DNA of 42,244 nt. Origin: an uncultured Bacteroidales bacterium (GTDB lineage Bacteria; Bacteroidota; Bacteroidia; Bacteroidales; Paludibacteraceae). Under the pieces are notes generated by a model. It saw only the letters and a list, made by a program, of their open reading frames with translations, had not been told where the DNA came from and searched no databases. A program made the position numbers and the translations under genes. Below, one piece after another: positions 29,362 through 37,996 of the stretch. Each line of letters starts with the position of its first letter. The first letter of the stretch is position 1. The stretch lies in assembly GCA_902799185.1 (NCBI GenBank), contig CADBZO010000016.1, positions 1-42,244 on the forward strand, in the 5' to 3' direction.

Positions 29362-31007
29362 TTGTTCCGTATCAACCGATCGGACAACCGGTACGCCTCA
29401 TCCTCACGGATGGGGCGTTTTTGCGTGCTGTCCATAAGGTTGATACCGAAGCTGCGCCAGCGGTAGTCCTGTGCTCCTACGAGGGCGCGGTAGGTAGGAT
29501 AGATATCCATCTGGTAGGCGTCCGCGGTATAATGCGGGTTGCCGGATATACGGGGGGAGTAGATCACAAGCGGCAGGCAGTCGTCCGACGGGTGCAAGTC
29601 CCAATTATGCTTGTCCGCGTACCGCTGCATGGCCTCGCGGCACTCGTAATGCAGGATACGGTGGTCACCGGTGATGACGATGGTGTATTGCTGCATGAGG
29701 GTGTCTGTCTCTATCTTGCGGATGAGATACCCTAATCCGTCGTCGAGGGCGTTGAAGCCCCGGATGAAGTTATACATTACCCACGGCATATTCTTGTCCA
29801 GCGGCAGAGAAGAGTATTTCTCGTTCACAAACGGCGCATGGGTCGATTGGGTGATACACTGGATATAGCGCCATCCGTCGTCCACGAGGGAGTCCAGTTT
29901 CTGGAAGAGGACGGTGTCTATGTCGGTGTAGCAGATGGTGGTGTCATAGCCGTAGGCGGGGGACATGTGGGTCTGGTTCCAGACACAGGTGTCGTGCGGC
30001 AGGAGGCAGACCGCCTTCTGAGGCGCGAGCTTCATGATGGCGGGATAGGTGTTACCGTCATAATGCAGACAAGTGGCGCCGGCGTTGATAGGCAGCAGTC
30101 CGGTATTGACGATCATCTGCCCGTCCGCCGAAGGCGCCCCCACTATCTGGGTGTGAATGCGGTTGGCATAGAAAGTATGGTCGTTCTGCGTGAGACGGTA
30201 GAGGTTGGGCATGATATCCGGCGTGACGACCCAGTTCTCCAGACTCTCCAGCAGAACGATGATGAGCTTGCCGTCGAGGGTGACGGAGTCCGGACCTGCG
30301 TAGAGTGTCTCCATCCGCGCGCGGTCCTCCTCCGTGAGAGGACGGACAGGCTGTATGCCGTTGATCATCAGCGGGTAGTCCAGCAGGATATACAGCGGCG
30401 AATAGAGGACGGAGGTGTAAGCCACTGTTGTCGGGAAATGGGTGCCATAGACGGGTTCGCGGCGCTCGCGGACGAAGGGGAAGGGGTCGAAAGGCACGTC
30501 ACGGGAAGCGGTGTAGAGCCCTTCTCCCGTAAGACGCAGGCCCACCGAGAGCGCTACCACTACCAGCCATGCTACGCCGCTGCGCTCGCTCCGTTTGATC
30601 CAATGGAAGACGATCGCGAAGAGGGCCGTCAGACCGTAGAAGAGCAGGTCGATACCCCACTCTATATAGATCAGCACCGACCAGAAATACCCGTGCAGGT
30701 TGCCCGACATGTTAAACGCCTCCGCGTCCAGCAGAATATGGTTGTTGCGCATGTAGATGAGGTTCGCTACAAACCATGTGTCGATGACCACGGACAGGAG
30801 GATGAGCCACCGTTTGTCGCGCAGCAGGAACGTGACGGAGGCAAAGAGCATTGCCGCCGCCAGTTTGGCCAGCCATTGCGAGAGGAGCTCCGTGAAAGGA
30901 GGTTGAAGCGCCAGTTCGCGGAAGGCGAAATGGTCAAAAAGCAAGGTCTCAACGAACACCAATGCGGTGAAGAGACCGAAGATAATCCAGTTCTCCTTGT
31001 TTTTCAT
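29346..31007 (-). CDS. LtaS/MdoB-like sulfatase-fold phospho-transferase
   Basis: 553 residues from the ATG at 31007, which shares ATGA with the stop of the DMT gene; an upstream in-frame start at 31031 is not needed. The N-terminal 175 residues contain about five membrane helices. The exposed domain is alkaline-phosphatase fold: metal-site LIIVLLESLENW, nucleophile region GAPSADGQMIVNTGLLPI (a Ser instead of the Thr of Staphylococcus LtaS), then CITQSTHAP and VITGDHRI. Such enzymes move phosphoglycerol or phosphoethanolamine groups from phospholipids to glycans or lipids at the outer face of the membrane. The neighbours suggest a glycolipid acceptor (inference). Confidence 0.8.
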   Translation of the reverse strand: MKNKENWIIFGLFTALVFVETLLFDHFAFRELALQPPFTELLSQWLAKLAAAMLFASVTFLLRDKRWLILLSVVIDTWFVANLIYMRNNHILLDAEAFNMSGNLHGYFWSVLIYIEWGIDLLFYGLTALFAIVFHWIKRSERSGVAWLVVVALSVGLRLTGEGLYTASRDVPFDPFPFVRERREPVYGTHFPTTVAYTSVLYSPLYILLDYPLMINGIQPVRPLTEEDRARMETLYAGPDSVTLDGKLIIVLLESLENWVVTPDIMPNLYRLTQNDHTFYANRIHTQIVGAPSADGQMIVNTGLLPINAGATCLHYDGNTYPAIMKLAPQKAVCLLPHDTCVWNQTHMSPAYGYDTTICYTDIDTVLFQKLDSLVDDGWRYIQCITQSTHAPFVNEKYSSLPLDKNMPWVMYNFIRGFNALDDGLGYLIRKIETDTLMQQYTIVITGDHRILHYECREAMQRYADKHNWDLHPSDDCLPLVIYSPRISGNPHYTADAYQMDIYPTYRALVGAQDYRWRSFGINLMDSTQKRPIREDEAYRLSDRLIRNNYFQR

Positions 31008-31369
31008 GCCACCCGCGCTATACAGAAACAACCCGCCATGATCAGCAGCACGCCTACCCAGTGGATCGGCGCCACGTGCTCATGGAACACAATCATACCG
31101 GACACTACGCTGAACACAAAGCCCAGCGAGGTGAGCGGATACACCAGCGAGAACGCGTATTTATTGAGCAGCCAGAGCCAGAAGACGTTCGCTCCGATGA
31201 GGAGCCAGAGGCCGGACTGGAGGTAGAGGTTGAGGAACAGACGGCCTACGTTCGCCCATTTCCAGGCGAACTCCGTCTCCGCCGCCATGCCCATCTTGAG
31301 CAACAGCTGGCCGGCTACCGACATTGCCTGCTGTACCAGCATGAAGAGAAATAAATAGAAAGTATTCAT
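31004..31369 (-). CDS. Small DMT/EamA-type membrane protein, four helices
   Basis: 121 residues with four hydrophobic helices (about 3-25, 37-59, 69-92, 98-119). The sequence YLQSGLWLLIGANVFWLWLL and the Gly-rich third helix fit the drug/metabolite transporter superfamily (SMR or half-EamA size). In such operons it may flip a lipid-linked sugar, as ArnE/ArnF do for a modified lipid carrier (inference from context only). It starts 6 bases after the GT4 stop and its TGA overlaps the next ATG (ATGA), so translation is coupled. Confidence 0.7.
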   Translation of the reverse strand: MNTFYLFLFMLVQQAMSVAGQLLLKMGMAAETEFAWKWANVGRLFLNLYLQSGLWLLIGANVFWLWLLNKYAFSLVYPLTSLGFVFSVVSGMIVFHEHVAPIHWVGVLLIMAGCFCIARVA

Positions 31370-31375
31370 AATCGG

Positions 31376-32548
31376 TTATTTACCATGTTTGAGTTTGTAG
31401 GATTGTTGTATATCGCGGTAGCGGAGCACCACCTCGTCCATGACGCTCTCCCAGGAGCGTGAGATGGTCTTGGAGGCTTTCGTCCCCACCTTCGCTATCA
31501 GCTCCGGCTGCTCCATGAGGGAGACGATACAGCGGGCGTATTCCTCTTTTCCCGCAGGCGAGAGGAAGCCGTCCACACCGTCCTGCACCGCCGAGGCTGC
31601 GGTAGAGCCAGCGAGCATGAGGGAGGGGGTGTGCATCGCCGCCGCCTCGCGCACCACGAGACCGCAGGTGTCGTAGAGCGAGGGGAAGATAAACAGATCC
31701 GCCGCGGCGTAGATACGCTTCAGACGGTCGCGGTCGAGAATATTTCCCAGGAGCGTCACGCGGGGGGAGAGCCCCAGTTCCTTGATCTTATGGCGTATCT
31801 CCCGCACGGCGTACCCGGTACCGACCATGAAGAGGTGGAAAGGCTTGTCCTTGATAAGCGCCAGCGCGTCGAGGATCAGACCGATATTCTTCTCCCAAAT
31901 ATGCTGGCCTACAAAGAGGAGCATCGTCTCATCGGGCAATAGTCCCAACTCCTCCCGCATCTCGGCACGCATCTTCTCTATCTTCGCCGTAGGGGTATAG
32001 AAGTCATTACCGTTCTCCACGACCTCCACGTGGCCTTTGTAGCCGTACTCGCGAAGCGTCTCCTCCACCGCCGGCAGGGGGATCCACACCTCGTCGGCTT
32101 TCTCGAAGAACCGTACTATGTGGCGCACCATCCAATCCACGACCGCCTTGCTCTTGACATTATGCTCGAAGTCCTGGCGGTACTTGGAGTGGAAAGTGGC
32201 AACCATGGGGATACCCTGCCGCTGCGCCGCAGCGTACGCCAGATCGCCCGTGGTGAAGGGACAGTGGGCGTGCACCAGTTCGAAAGGCATCTGCCGGAAC
32301 CGCCGCATGAAGGACGGCGAGAGGAACGGTACGCCGTAACGGTAGGGGTGGCGGAAAGGAATAGGCACGGAGGGGAAACGGTACACGGGGTACTGCACCT
32401 CCTTCAGCACCGCCTCCGCACCCGGCGCATAAGGTGTGATGACCGACACCTCGTGGCCTTTCTCGTGCAGCCAGTAGGCATAGTTCTGCGCGGTGAGCGC
32501 TACTCCGTCCAGAATAGGCGGGAAATTATCATTGAAGATTCCGTACAT
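31376..32548 (-). CDS. GT4 glycosyltransferase, diacylglycerol glycosyltransferase-like
   Basis: 390 residues, GT-B fold. N-domain: GIFNDNFPPILDGVALTAQNYAYWL with HAHCPFTTGDLA. C-domain: LFVGQHIWEKNIGLILDAL, the GNILDRDRLKRIYAAADLFIFPSLYDTCGLVVREAAAM stretch with the retaining-GT EX7E-like motif. It is like bacterial glucosyl- or mannosyl-lipid synthases that glycosylate diacylglycerol or phosphatidylinositol. It is the first of three tightly packed minus-strand genes and begins 9 bases after the stop of the giant repeat protein, so read-through from it is possible. Confidence 0.85.
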   Translation of the reverse strand: MYGIFNDNFPPILDGVALTAQNYAYWLHEKGHEVSVITPYAPGAEAVLKEVQYPVYRFPSVPIPFRHPYRYGVPFLSPSFMRRFRQMPFELVHAHCPFTTGDLAYAAAQRQGIPMVATFHSKYRQDFEHNVKSKAVVDWMVRHIVRFFEKADEVWIPLPAVEETLREYGYKGHVEVVENGNDFYTPTAKIEKMRAEMREELGLLPDETMLLFVGQHIWEKNIGLILDALALIKDKPFHLFMVGTGYAVREIRHKIKELGLSPRVTLLGNILDRDRLKRIYAAADLFIFPSLYDTCGLVVREAAAMHTPSLMLAGSTAASAVQDGVDGFLSPAGKEEYARCIVSLMEQPELIAKVGTKASKTISRSWESVMDEVVLRYRDIQQSYKLKHGK

Positions 32549-32557
32549 AAGCTTGTT

Positions 32558-35500
32558 TTATTGAATTGGAACGGCAATCAGTTTGCCTCTTGCTATCTGT
32601 TTTTTCAATGACACGAAGGAGTAGAAATACACCTGTCCGGGCATCAGATCGACGTAAACACCGGAGTTCGGGTCAGTCACATCCACCTTCATGAGCACAT
32701 CGTTGTTCCAGCTGTCGCGTCTCACCTCAAAGCTGTTGGGGTCAGCCACCGGCAGGTTCTCATAAGCATAGACGAGGTGTCCGTTGCGGTCATAGAGATA
32801 GAAGAACACGCCCGAGCGGATAGTCGCCACGAAGAGCTGGTTGGTTCCCGGCACACGGCGGACGAAGACCTCCTTGGAGGACGAAGCCGCTATACCGTCG
32901 TTGACATCCGTCTCAAGGAAGAGGATACGATACACCCTATCCGAGCCGTCCTGCGCCGTACAGTAGATATACGTCGTATCATTGACGGTGTTGCGGGTGT
33001 AGGTGGTGTCCGCGTTCTCCGAAGTGGGAACACCCGTTACCAGCGGAGTGGCGCCCGCGCCGTTCATGAGGTAATAGGTATAGAACGTCGTATCCGGATG
33101 GAAGCCCGGCATTTCCTCGCCGTCGAGGTAAATCATCAGGAGGGTGTTCACCGTGTCCTTGCCGAAGAGCTGCTGGATAGAATAGGTATTCTGGGTCTTC
33201 CTGTCCTGCGCCGTGACGGTAATGACGATGGTGCCGTTCTCCTCGCGGTAGATGGTGTCGGCAGCCAGCGGGTCGGACTTGACGATGGTTACATCCGCGG
33301 CGGTAAAGAAAGCCGTGCTGTCCGAGCCGTAGGGGTGGGCGTAGGGGTAATCCATCTTATCGCTCTTGAAGCCGCGCAAGGACACTCCGCGAAGCTGTAT
33401 ATCTACCAGCGTAGCGTCGTTATTGCGGCTGAAGAGGAAGACGAGTTTATACTCCGCCTCGTCCTCGTTGTTAGGCGCGAGCACGTGGATGAGCACCTCA
33501 ATCCTGTCTTCGTCCGGGACATAAACCGTGTCCACCGTCACGGTCTGGAAGGGGTCGGATTTGAGGATCCGCATCGCCGGTACGGTGAACTCCTTCACCT
33601 CGGGGTCGTACGGCATAGAGACCGTGTAGTCGTAGGTCTCCCGGTCGAAATAGAAGCGGTCGTAGGGGAACTGCTTCTCGTCCTTGTCCATGAGGATGAT
33701 ATTCTCCAGCGTGGTGATAGTCGATTGCACGCGCTCGAAGACAATCGTGTAGGCGTTATACGTCTTGTCCTCCGCCCACACCTCGATGGTGACGGTGTCG
33801 CCTACCTGGTACTGGGCGGTGATCTGGTCGTCATGGGTGATGGCGGTCACGTTCGGCACCGGCAGACCGAAGTCCAGATCCACGCGGTAGTTGGAGCGCT
33901 CGGGATCAAAGTCCTTGAGCGGTTTCCCGTCAATCATGACCATCCGGAGCGTGGCGTCCGACGAAGGCTCAATGGGGTAATGGATCGTATAGGTGCGGGT
34001 GGTATTGTCCTCCGCCTTGACGGTGATCACGTGCTTGAAGCCCAGCGACTTGCCTGTATAGGAATCCGGCAGGGAGTCTGTCTGCACGCGCTGGTGCGCC
34101 TCGCCTAAGAAGTACTTCACCGCCGGGGCACGGCCGTTGAGTTCGGCTACCTGGTTGGGTGTGAGCGTGTAGTAATACTCCGTCTCGGTGCCTTTGAAGC
34201 CCGGCAGCGGGATATTCTCCACCTCGATGGACTCCAGCGTATCGACGTCCCATTTGCGGATACGGAAAGTGAGGGTATAGACATTCGTCTCGCTGCTCTG
34301 GGCGGTGACGGTAGTCTGGTGTACCCAAATATGTTCCCGGCTATCGAGACTCACAGTAACGGAGTCGATATACGGCCACTGGGAGTGATCGCCGGCGGAG
34401 AGCTCGCCGTAGTCGATAAGCGGGAAAGCCTCGCCGGCCGCCAGCGTGGTGTCGTAGGCAAAAGTCGTCGGCTCAAAGCCCTCCCACGGCTTGCCGTTGG
34501 CGTAAATCATCTCTAAGGTATTCACGCGCGAGGGTTGGAAGTCACAAAGGACGGTGTAAGTCTTCTGATAAGATTTATCCTCCGCCGTGACGGTGACGGT
34601 AATGGGGTTGCGGGTAGCGTCGATACGGACGTCAGCCTGACCGTTCACCGCTTCGGCATCCACCACCGGCAACTCGTCGCCGACAAGCAGTTTGTCATAG
34701 ACATAGAACGTCGAGTCCGGCGCAACGATGGTGTCGCTGTTGACCGTCAGCCAGACCAGACGCGTGTCCTTGGACAGCTCGTACTCGAAATAGAGGCGGT
34801 AGGTGTTGACCGTACCGTCTTCGGCCTTCACGTGGAGGAAGATCGAATCTTTGTAGGTCTCCATCTCTATCGACTGGCCGTCCGTCTTGAGCTGCGCACT
34901 GACGGCAGGTACCGAGTCACGGAGGATATTAATATGATATTCGTTATTGCCCGGATCAAACGGACGCATGGACGGGTTCAGACCGCTCTCGGCGCCGTAG
35001 GTCAGGAAATCCTTGTTGTCCAGGAAGATATTCGCTAATTGGGCATCGTTGGAGAGCGCCTCGATGTATATCTCCACGTAGTACTCCGAGAAGGATCCGT
35101 CTTCCGCCGCCACGTGCACGGTGTAGTTATAGCCGTGGCTGCCGGGGATAGGCGTGGCGGTGGTGGTCACGGTCTGGAAGCGGTCGTCGGAGGTATAGAC
35201 GAGCTCTATCTCGTCCGAAGGCAGGGAGACGGAGTAGTAATGCCGTCCCGCCTCGAAATGGTCGAGCGACTCGCCGTTGACGATGATACCGGTGAGGTCG
35301 GAGCAGTGGCTCTTGCCGGCTTTGACGACAAGCGTATAGATCTCGGTAGCCTTACCGTCCTCGCTCTCCACGGTGAAGACAGTCCCTTCGCCGTTGAGGC
35401 GGCCGGTCTCGACCGTCACTTTCTGTCCCTTATGGCCTGCCTCGTAGGTGATATCCGGCATCTTGGGCTGCGCGCTCTTCGCGCCCGGAGCGACAGGCAG

Positions 35501-37996
35501 GGTGACGGTATAACTCTTCGTCCCCGGGTCAAAGCCCTCCACCGGTACGCCGTCCAGCAGGATAGCGTTGAGCGTAGCGGACGGCGAGAGCGGACGGCGG
35601 ACCCTCACGCGGTAGGTAGCCGAACTGCCGTCCTCGGCGGTGACAAGGGTCGTATAGAGGAGGCCGTCGGTCTCTGCCGTCTGCGTGGTCGTCAGGCGCT
35701 GGGCCATTTCGGCAGGCACGAAAGCAAGCAGTAACGTGCTGTCCGAGAGCAGTTCGTACTCTTTCTCGGAAGGCAGGAAATCCTCGTAATCCTCCCCGTC
35801 CCGCATGATAGACGCCAGCGCGGTGTTGGACGAGAGGGAGGTAGGATAAGTCCAGGTATAGGTGTTCTGCACTGTACCATAGACACCCCACTCCATTCCC
35901 TCGGGGCGCTGGGTGAAGACCACGGAGTCGGTCGGGAACTGGCGTTCGAAGGAGATATACTGCTGCGGTTTGGCGGCGGTCTTCTCCAGGGTCGTACCGC
36001 CGAGGTCGGTCATGACATCCGTCCCCTGAAGGAAGGTGGAGAGCACGCCGGTAGTAGTGAGAGCCGGCTGGTGGCAGGTGATAGTATAAGTGCCGGTAGC
36101 GCCGTTCTCGGCGGTGACGGTGATCACGCCGTTGACGAGCGAGACGCGCTGCAAGTCGCTCTTCTTCTCGAACGAGATCAACGGCAGCTGCGCCGCCTCA
36201 AGGTCGTAGGTACGGGTCTCCGCGTCGTAACTCAGTCCGTCGGCAACGATATCCGCCAGCGTAGTGTCGTCACTCAGGTCGGTGACGAAACGGACGGTAT
36301 AGACCTTCGCCTCGCCTTTCTCCGGCGTGACGGTAATGGTCATGGTGGAGTCGGTCTCGTTATAATCGGTAGTCACGTGTTGGAGTGACGAACCCGGGAT
36401 CGGCTGCAGGTCAGGGAGGTTACGTTGCGACGACGGGATTGTGATGGTGTAGCTCGTCGTTGCCGGATTGAAGGTATTCATCGTGTCACCGGCGACTACG
36501 AGACGAGCCAATTGGTTATTGATGTCCAGCGGACGTTTTACTTGCAGCGAATAGCCATCGGTGTACGTACCGTCCTCCGCAAAGTTACGGATAGTAGCCG
36601 TGCGAATACTATACTCATCATCGATCACAGGTTCACTCCAATTTAACAACTGAGCCTGATCAGAAACCTCACCGTTGAACTCATACGAACGGATGTTTAT
36701 ATCCTCCGGATCGGTCAATGTGACCGTAAAGACTTTGCTATTCAAGACAGCATTGATTCCGTTGACTTTAGCAGCTTTGGGTTTCGAGTTATAGGACAAT
36801 CTAAACCAATCTACATATAATTTGGCACCAGAGCTTGCTCCCTGGCTTTTATGGGTGGCATCCACAGCAATATTCATACCAACTATCGGTTTACCATCTA
36901 AGGTAAGGGTCTGCGTTTTAGTCTTGTAGCTTGAGCTGGTTGAGTTATCGGTAAAGTCAAAACTATACTCTGTGTTATTGGCATCTTTAAATCGGTAAGC
37001 AAAGAAAGCTCCATTATCCGCATGTGATTGATGTTTATAATTCACCGTAATCTCATCCGGTGTATTCATAAAATCAATATAGTCGTAGAATTCGTACTTT
37101 GTCTTGTTTGCAACCGCCATCGCACCGGATAATTTTCCTAATGTAATAATAGCAGGCAAAGCACCTCCGGCAGCAGACCAATAAGTAGTCTCCAAACCGA
37201 CTACGGTAGAAGAGGTCTTTACTACTTCCGAACCCGTTTTGGAACAAGAGGCTACACAAACCTCCTTGAAGAAATCAGCAGGAACTTGCCACCCGGTAGG
37301 TTTGGCACCATTATTATATACAGCCGTTTCCCACTGCGTGAAATCGCTATTCGGTATAACATCATTCACATAATGGAAGAAGATAATATATTTATTCACA
37401 AAGCCGCCTTTGGATACAGAACATTCCCATTTATACATGGATGCCTCCGGTTCCGTTTCCACACCGCTATTCTTGGTGGTAGCAATCTTCGGATAACTTT
37501 TAGTCGTTCTGTTAACAATGTACGTAAAGCGATTCGGATTAAAGCCCGGCACATCCACTCCGTCCACCTTGATACTATTGAGCACAGCCGGGTTCTGAGT
37601 GGAAAGTTGCGGAGTAATCGTATATACTACATCCTCAATCGAATCATTATTAGCCTTAACGGTAATGATCGTCGGCGCTTTGACGCCACCCGGTTGGATG
37701 AAGACGGTTTGCTCGGGGTACATCTTCTCGTACTCTACCGTGAGCGAACGGGAACCGAACGGCATCTCTACATTGAAATCACGTTGTTCTTTATTCTTCA
37801 GGCTCAATTCCTGATCCAGTTCTACGATACGGATCATAGAAAGGAGATTGCGGGTTTTGAGGACCGCGCGCTTGAATAATATATTGTACGTGCGCGCGTC
37901 GCCGTTCTCCGCGGTAACGATGATCTGGCTTGTCTGACCGATCGGACGGGAAACGACATCTATACGCTGCTCGGGTTCGGCTTTCTCATAGACCAT
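32558..37996 (-). CDS. Giant cadherin-like repeat protein, 3' part after a frameshift
   Basis: 1812 residues, without signal peptide, beginning in the middle of a repeat (MVYEKAEPEQRIDVV). About 16 cadherin-like beta-sandwich repeats of roughly 85 residues follow the pattern LxxIxxDGxxxxGFxPxxxxY ... ITVTAEDGxxxTYTIxF. Residues about 230-450 are a different domain (PNSDFTQWETAVYNNGAKPTG ... KLYVDWFRLSY), resembling the N-terminal PCMD domain of the upstream part, i.e. a second carbohydrate-type domain. The C-terminus (VFFYLYDRNGHLVYAYENL ... VYFYSFVSLKKQIARGKL) resembles a T9SS-type sorting end. This frame is the continuation of the ORF at 37960-42066. The coding segment 36.6-37.85 kb is clearly AT-richer than its flanks. 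Confidence 0.8.
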   Translation of the reverse strand: MVYEKAEPEQRIDVVSRPIGQTSQIIVTAENGDARTYNILFKRAVLKTRNLLSMIRIVELDQELSLKNKEQRDFNVEMPFGSRSLTVEYEKMYPEQTVFIQPGGVKAPTIITVKANNDSIEDVVYTITPQLSTQNPAVLNSIKVDGVDVPGFNPNRFTYIVNRTTKSYPKIATTKNSGVETEPEASMYKWECSVSKGGFVNKYIIFFHYVNDVIPNSDFTQWETAVYNNGAKPTGWQVPADFFKEVCVASCSKTGSEVVKTSSTVVGLETTYWSAAGGALPAIITLGKLSGAMAVANKTKYEFYDYIDFMNTPDEITVNYKHQSHADNGAFFAYRFKDANNTEYSFDFTDNSTSSSYKTKTQTLTLDGKPIVGMNIAVDATHKSQGASSGAKLYVDWFRLSYNSKPKAAKVNGINAVLNSKVFTVTLTDPEDINIRSYEFNGEVSDQAQLLNWSEPVIDDEYSIRTATIRNFAEDGTYTDGYSLQVKRPLDINNQLARLVVAGDTMNTFNPATTSYTITIPSSQRNLPDLQPIPGSSLQHVTTDYNETDSTMTITVTPEKGEAKVYTVRFVTDLSDDTTLADIVADGLSYDAETRTYDLEAAQLPLISFEKKSDLQRVSLVNGVITVTAENGATGTYTITCHQPALTTTGVLSTFLQGTDVMTDLGGTTLEKTAAKPQQYISFERQFPTDSVVFTQRPEGMEWGVYGTVQNTYTWTYPTSLSSNTALASIMRDGEDYEDFLPSEKEYELLSDSTLLLAFVPAEMAQRLTTTQTAETDGLLYTTLVTAEDGSSATYRVRVRRPLSPSATLNAILLDGVPVEGFDPGTKSYTVTLPVAPGAKSAQPKMPDITYEAGHKGQKVTVETGRLNGEGTVFTVESEDGKATEIYTLVVKAGKSHCSDLTGIIVNGESLDHFEAGRHYYSVSLPSDEIELVYTSDDRFQTVTTTATPIPGSHGYNYTVHVAAEDGSFSEYYVEIYIEALSNDAQLANIFLDNKDFLTYGAESGLNPSMRPFDPGNNEYHINILRDSVPAVSAQLKTDGQSIEMETYKDSIFLHVKAEDGTVNTYRLYFEYELSKDTRLVWLTVNSDTIVAPDSTFYVYDKLLVGDELPVVDAEAVNGQADVRIDATRNPITVTVTAEDKSYQKTYTVLCDFQPSRVNTLEMIYANGKPWEGFEPTTFAYDTTLAAGEAFPLIDYGELSAGDHSQWPYIDSVTVSLDSREHIWVHQTTVTAQSSETNVYTLTFRIRKWDVDTLESIEVENIPLPGFKGTETEYYYTLTPNQVAELNGRAPAVKYFLGEAHQRVQTDSLPDSYTGKSLGFKHVITVKAEDNTTRTYTIHYPIEPSSDATLRMVMIDGKPLKDFDPERSNYRVDLDFGLPVPNVTAITHDDQITAQYQVGDTVTIEVWAEDKTYNAYTIVFERVQSTITTLENIILMDKDEKQFPYDRFYFDRETYDYTVSMPYDPEVKEFTVPAMRILKSDPFQTVTVDTVYVPDEDRIEVLIHVLAPNNEDEAEYKLVFLFSRNNDATLVDIQLRGVSLRGFKSDKMDYPYAHPYGSDSTAFFTAADVTIVKSDPLAADTIYREENGTIVITVTAQDRKTQNTYSIQQLFGKDTVNTLLMIYLDGEEMPGFHPDTTFYTYYLMNGAGATPLVTGVPTSENADTTYTRNTVNDTTYIYCTAQDGSDRVYRILFLETDVNDGIAASSSKEVFVRRVPGTNQLFVATIRSGVFFYLYDRNGHLVYAYENLPVADPNSFEVRRDSWNNDVLMKVDVTDPNSGVYVDLMPGQVYFYSFVSLKKQIARGKLIAVPIQ

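Noticed and set aside
29838-31226. 462-residue plus-strand ORF opposite the LtaS-like gene
   Set aside because: Shadow of a gene with clear membrane helices and catalytic motifs on the other strand.
32777-34108. 443-residue ORF opposite the giant repeat gene
   Set aside because: Its apparent repeats mirror the cadherin-like repeats of the minus strand.
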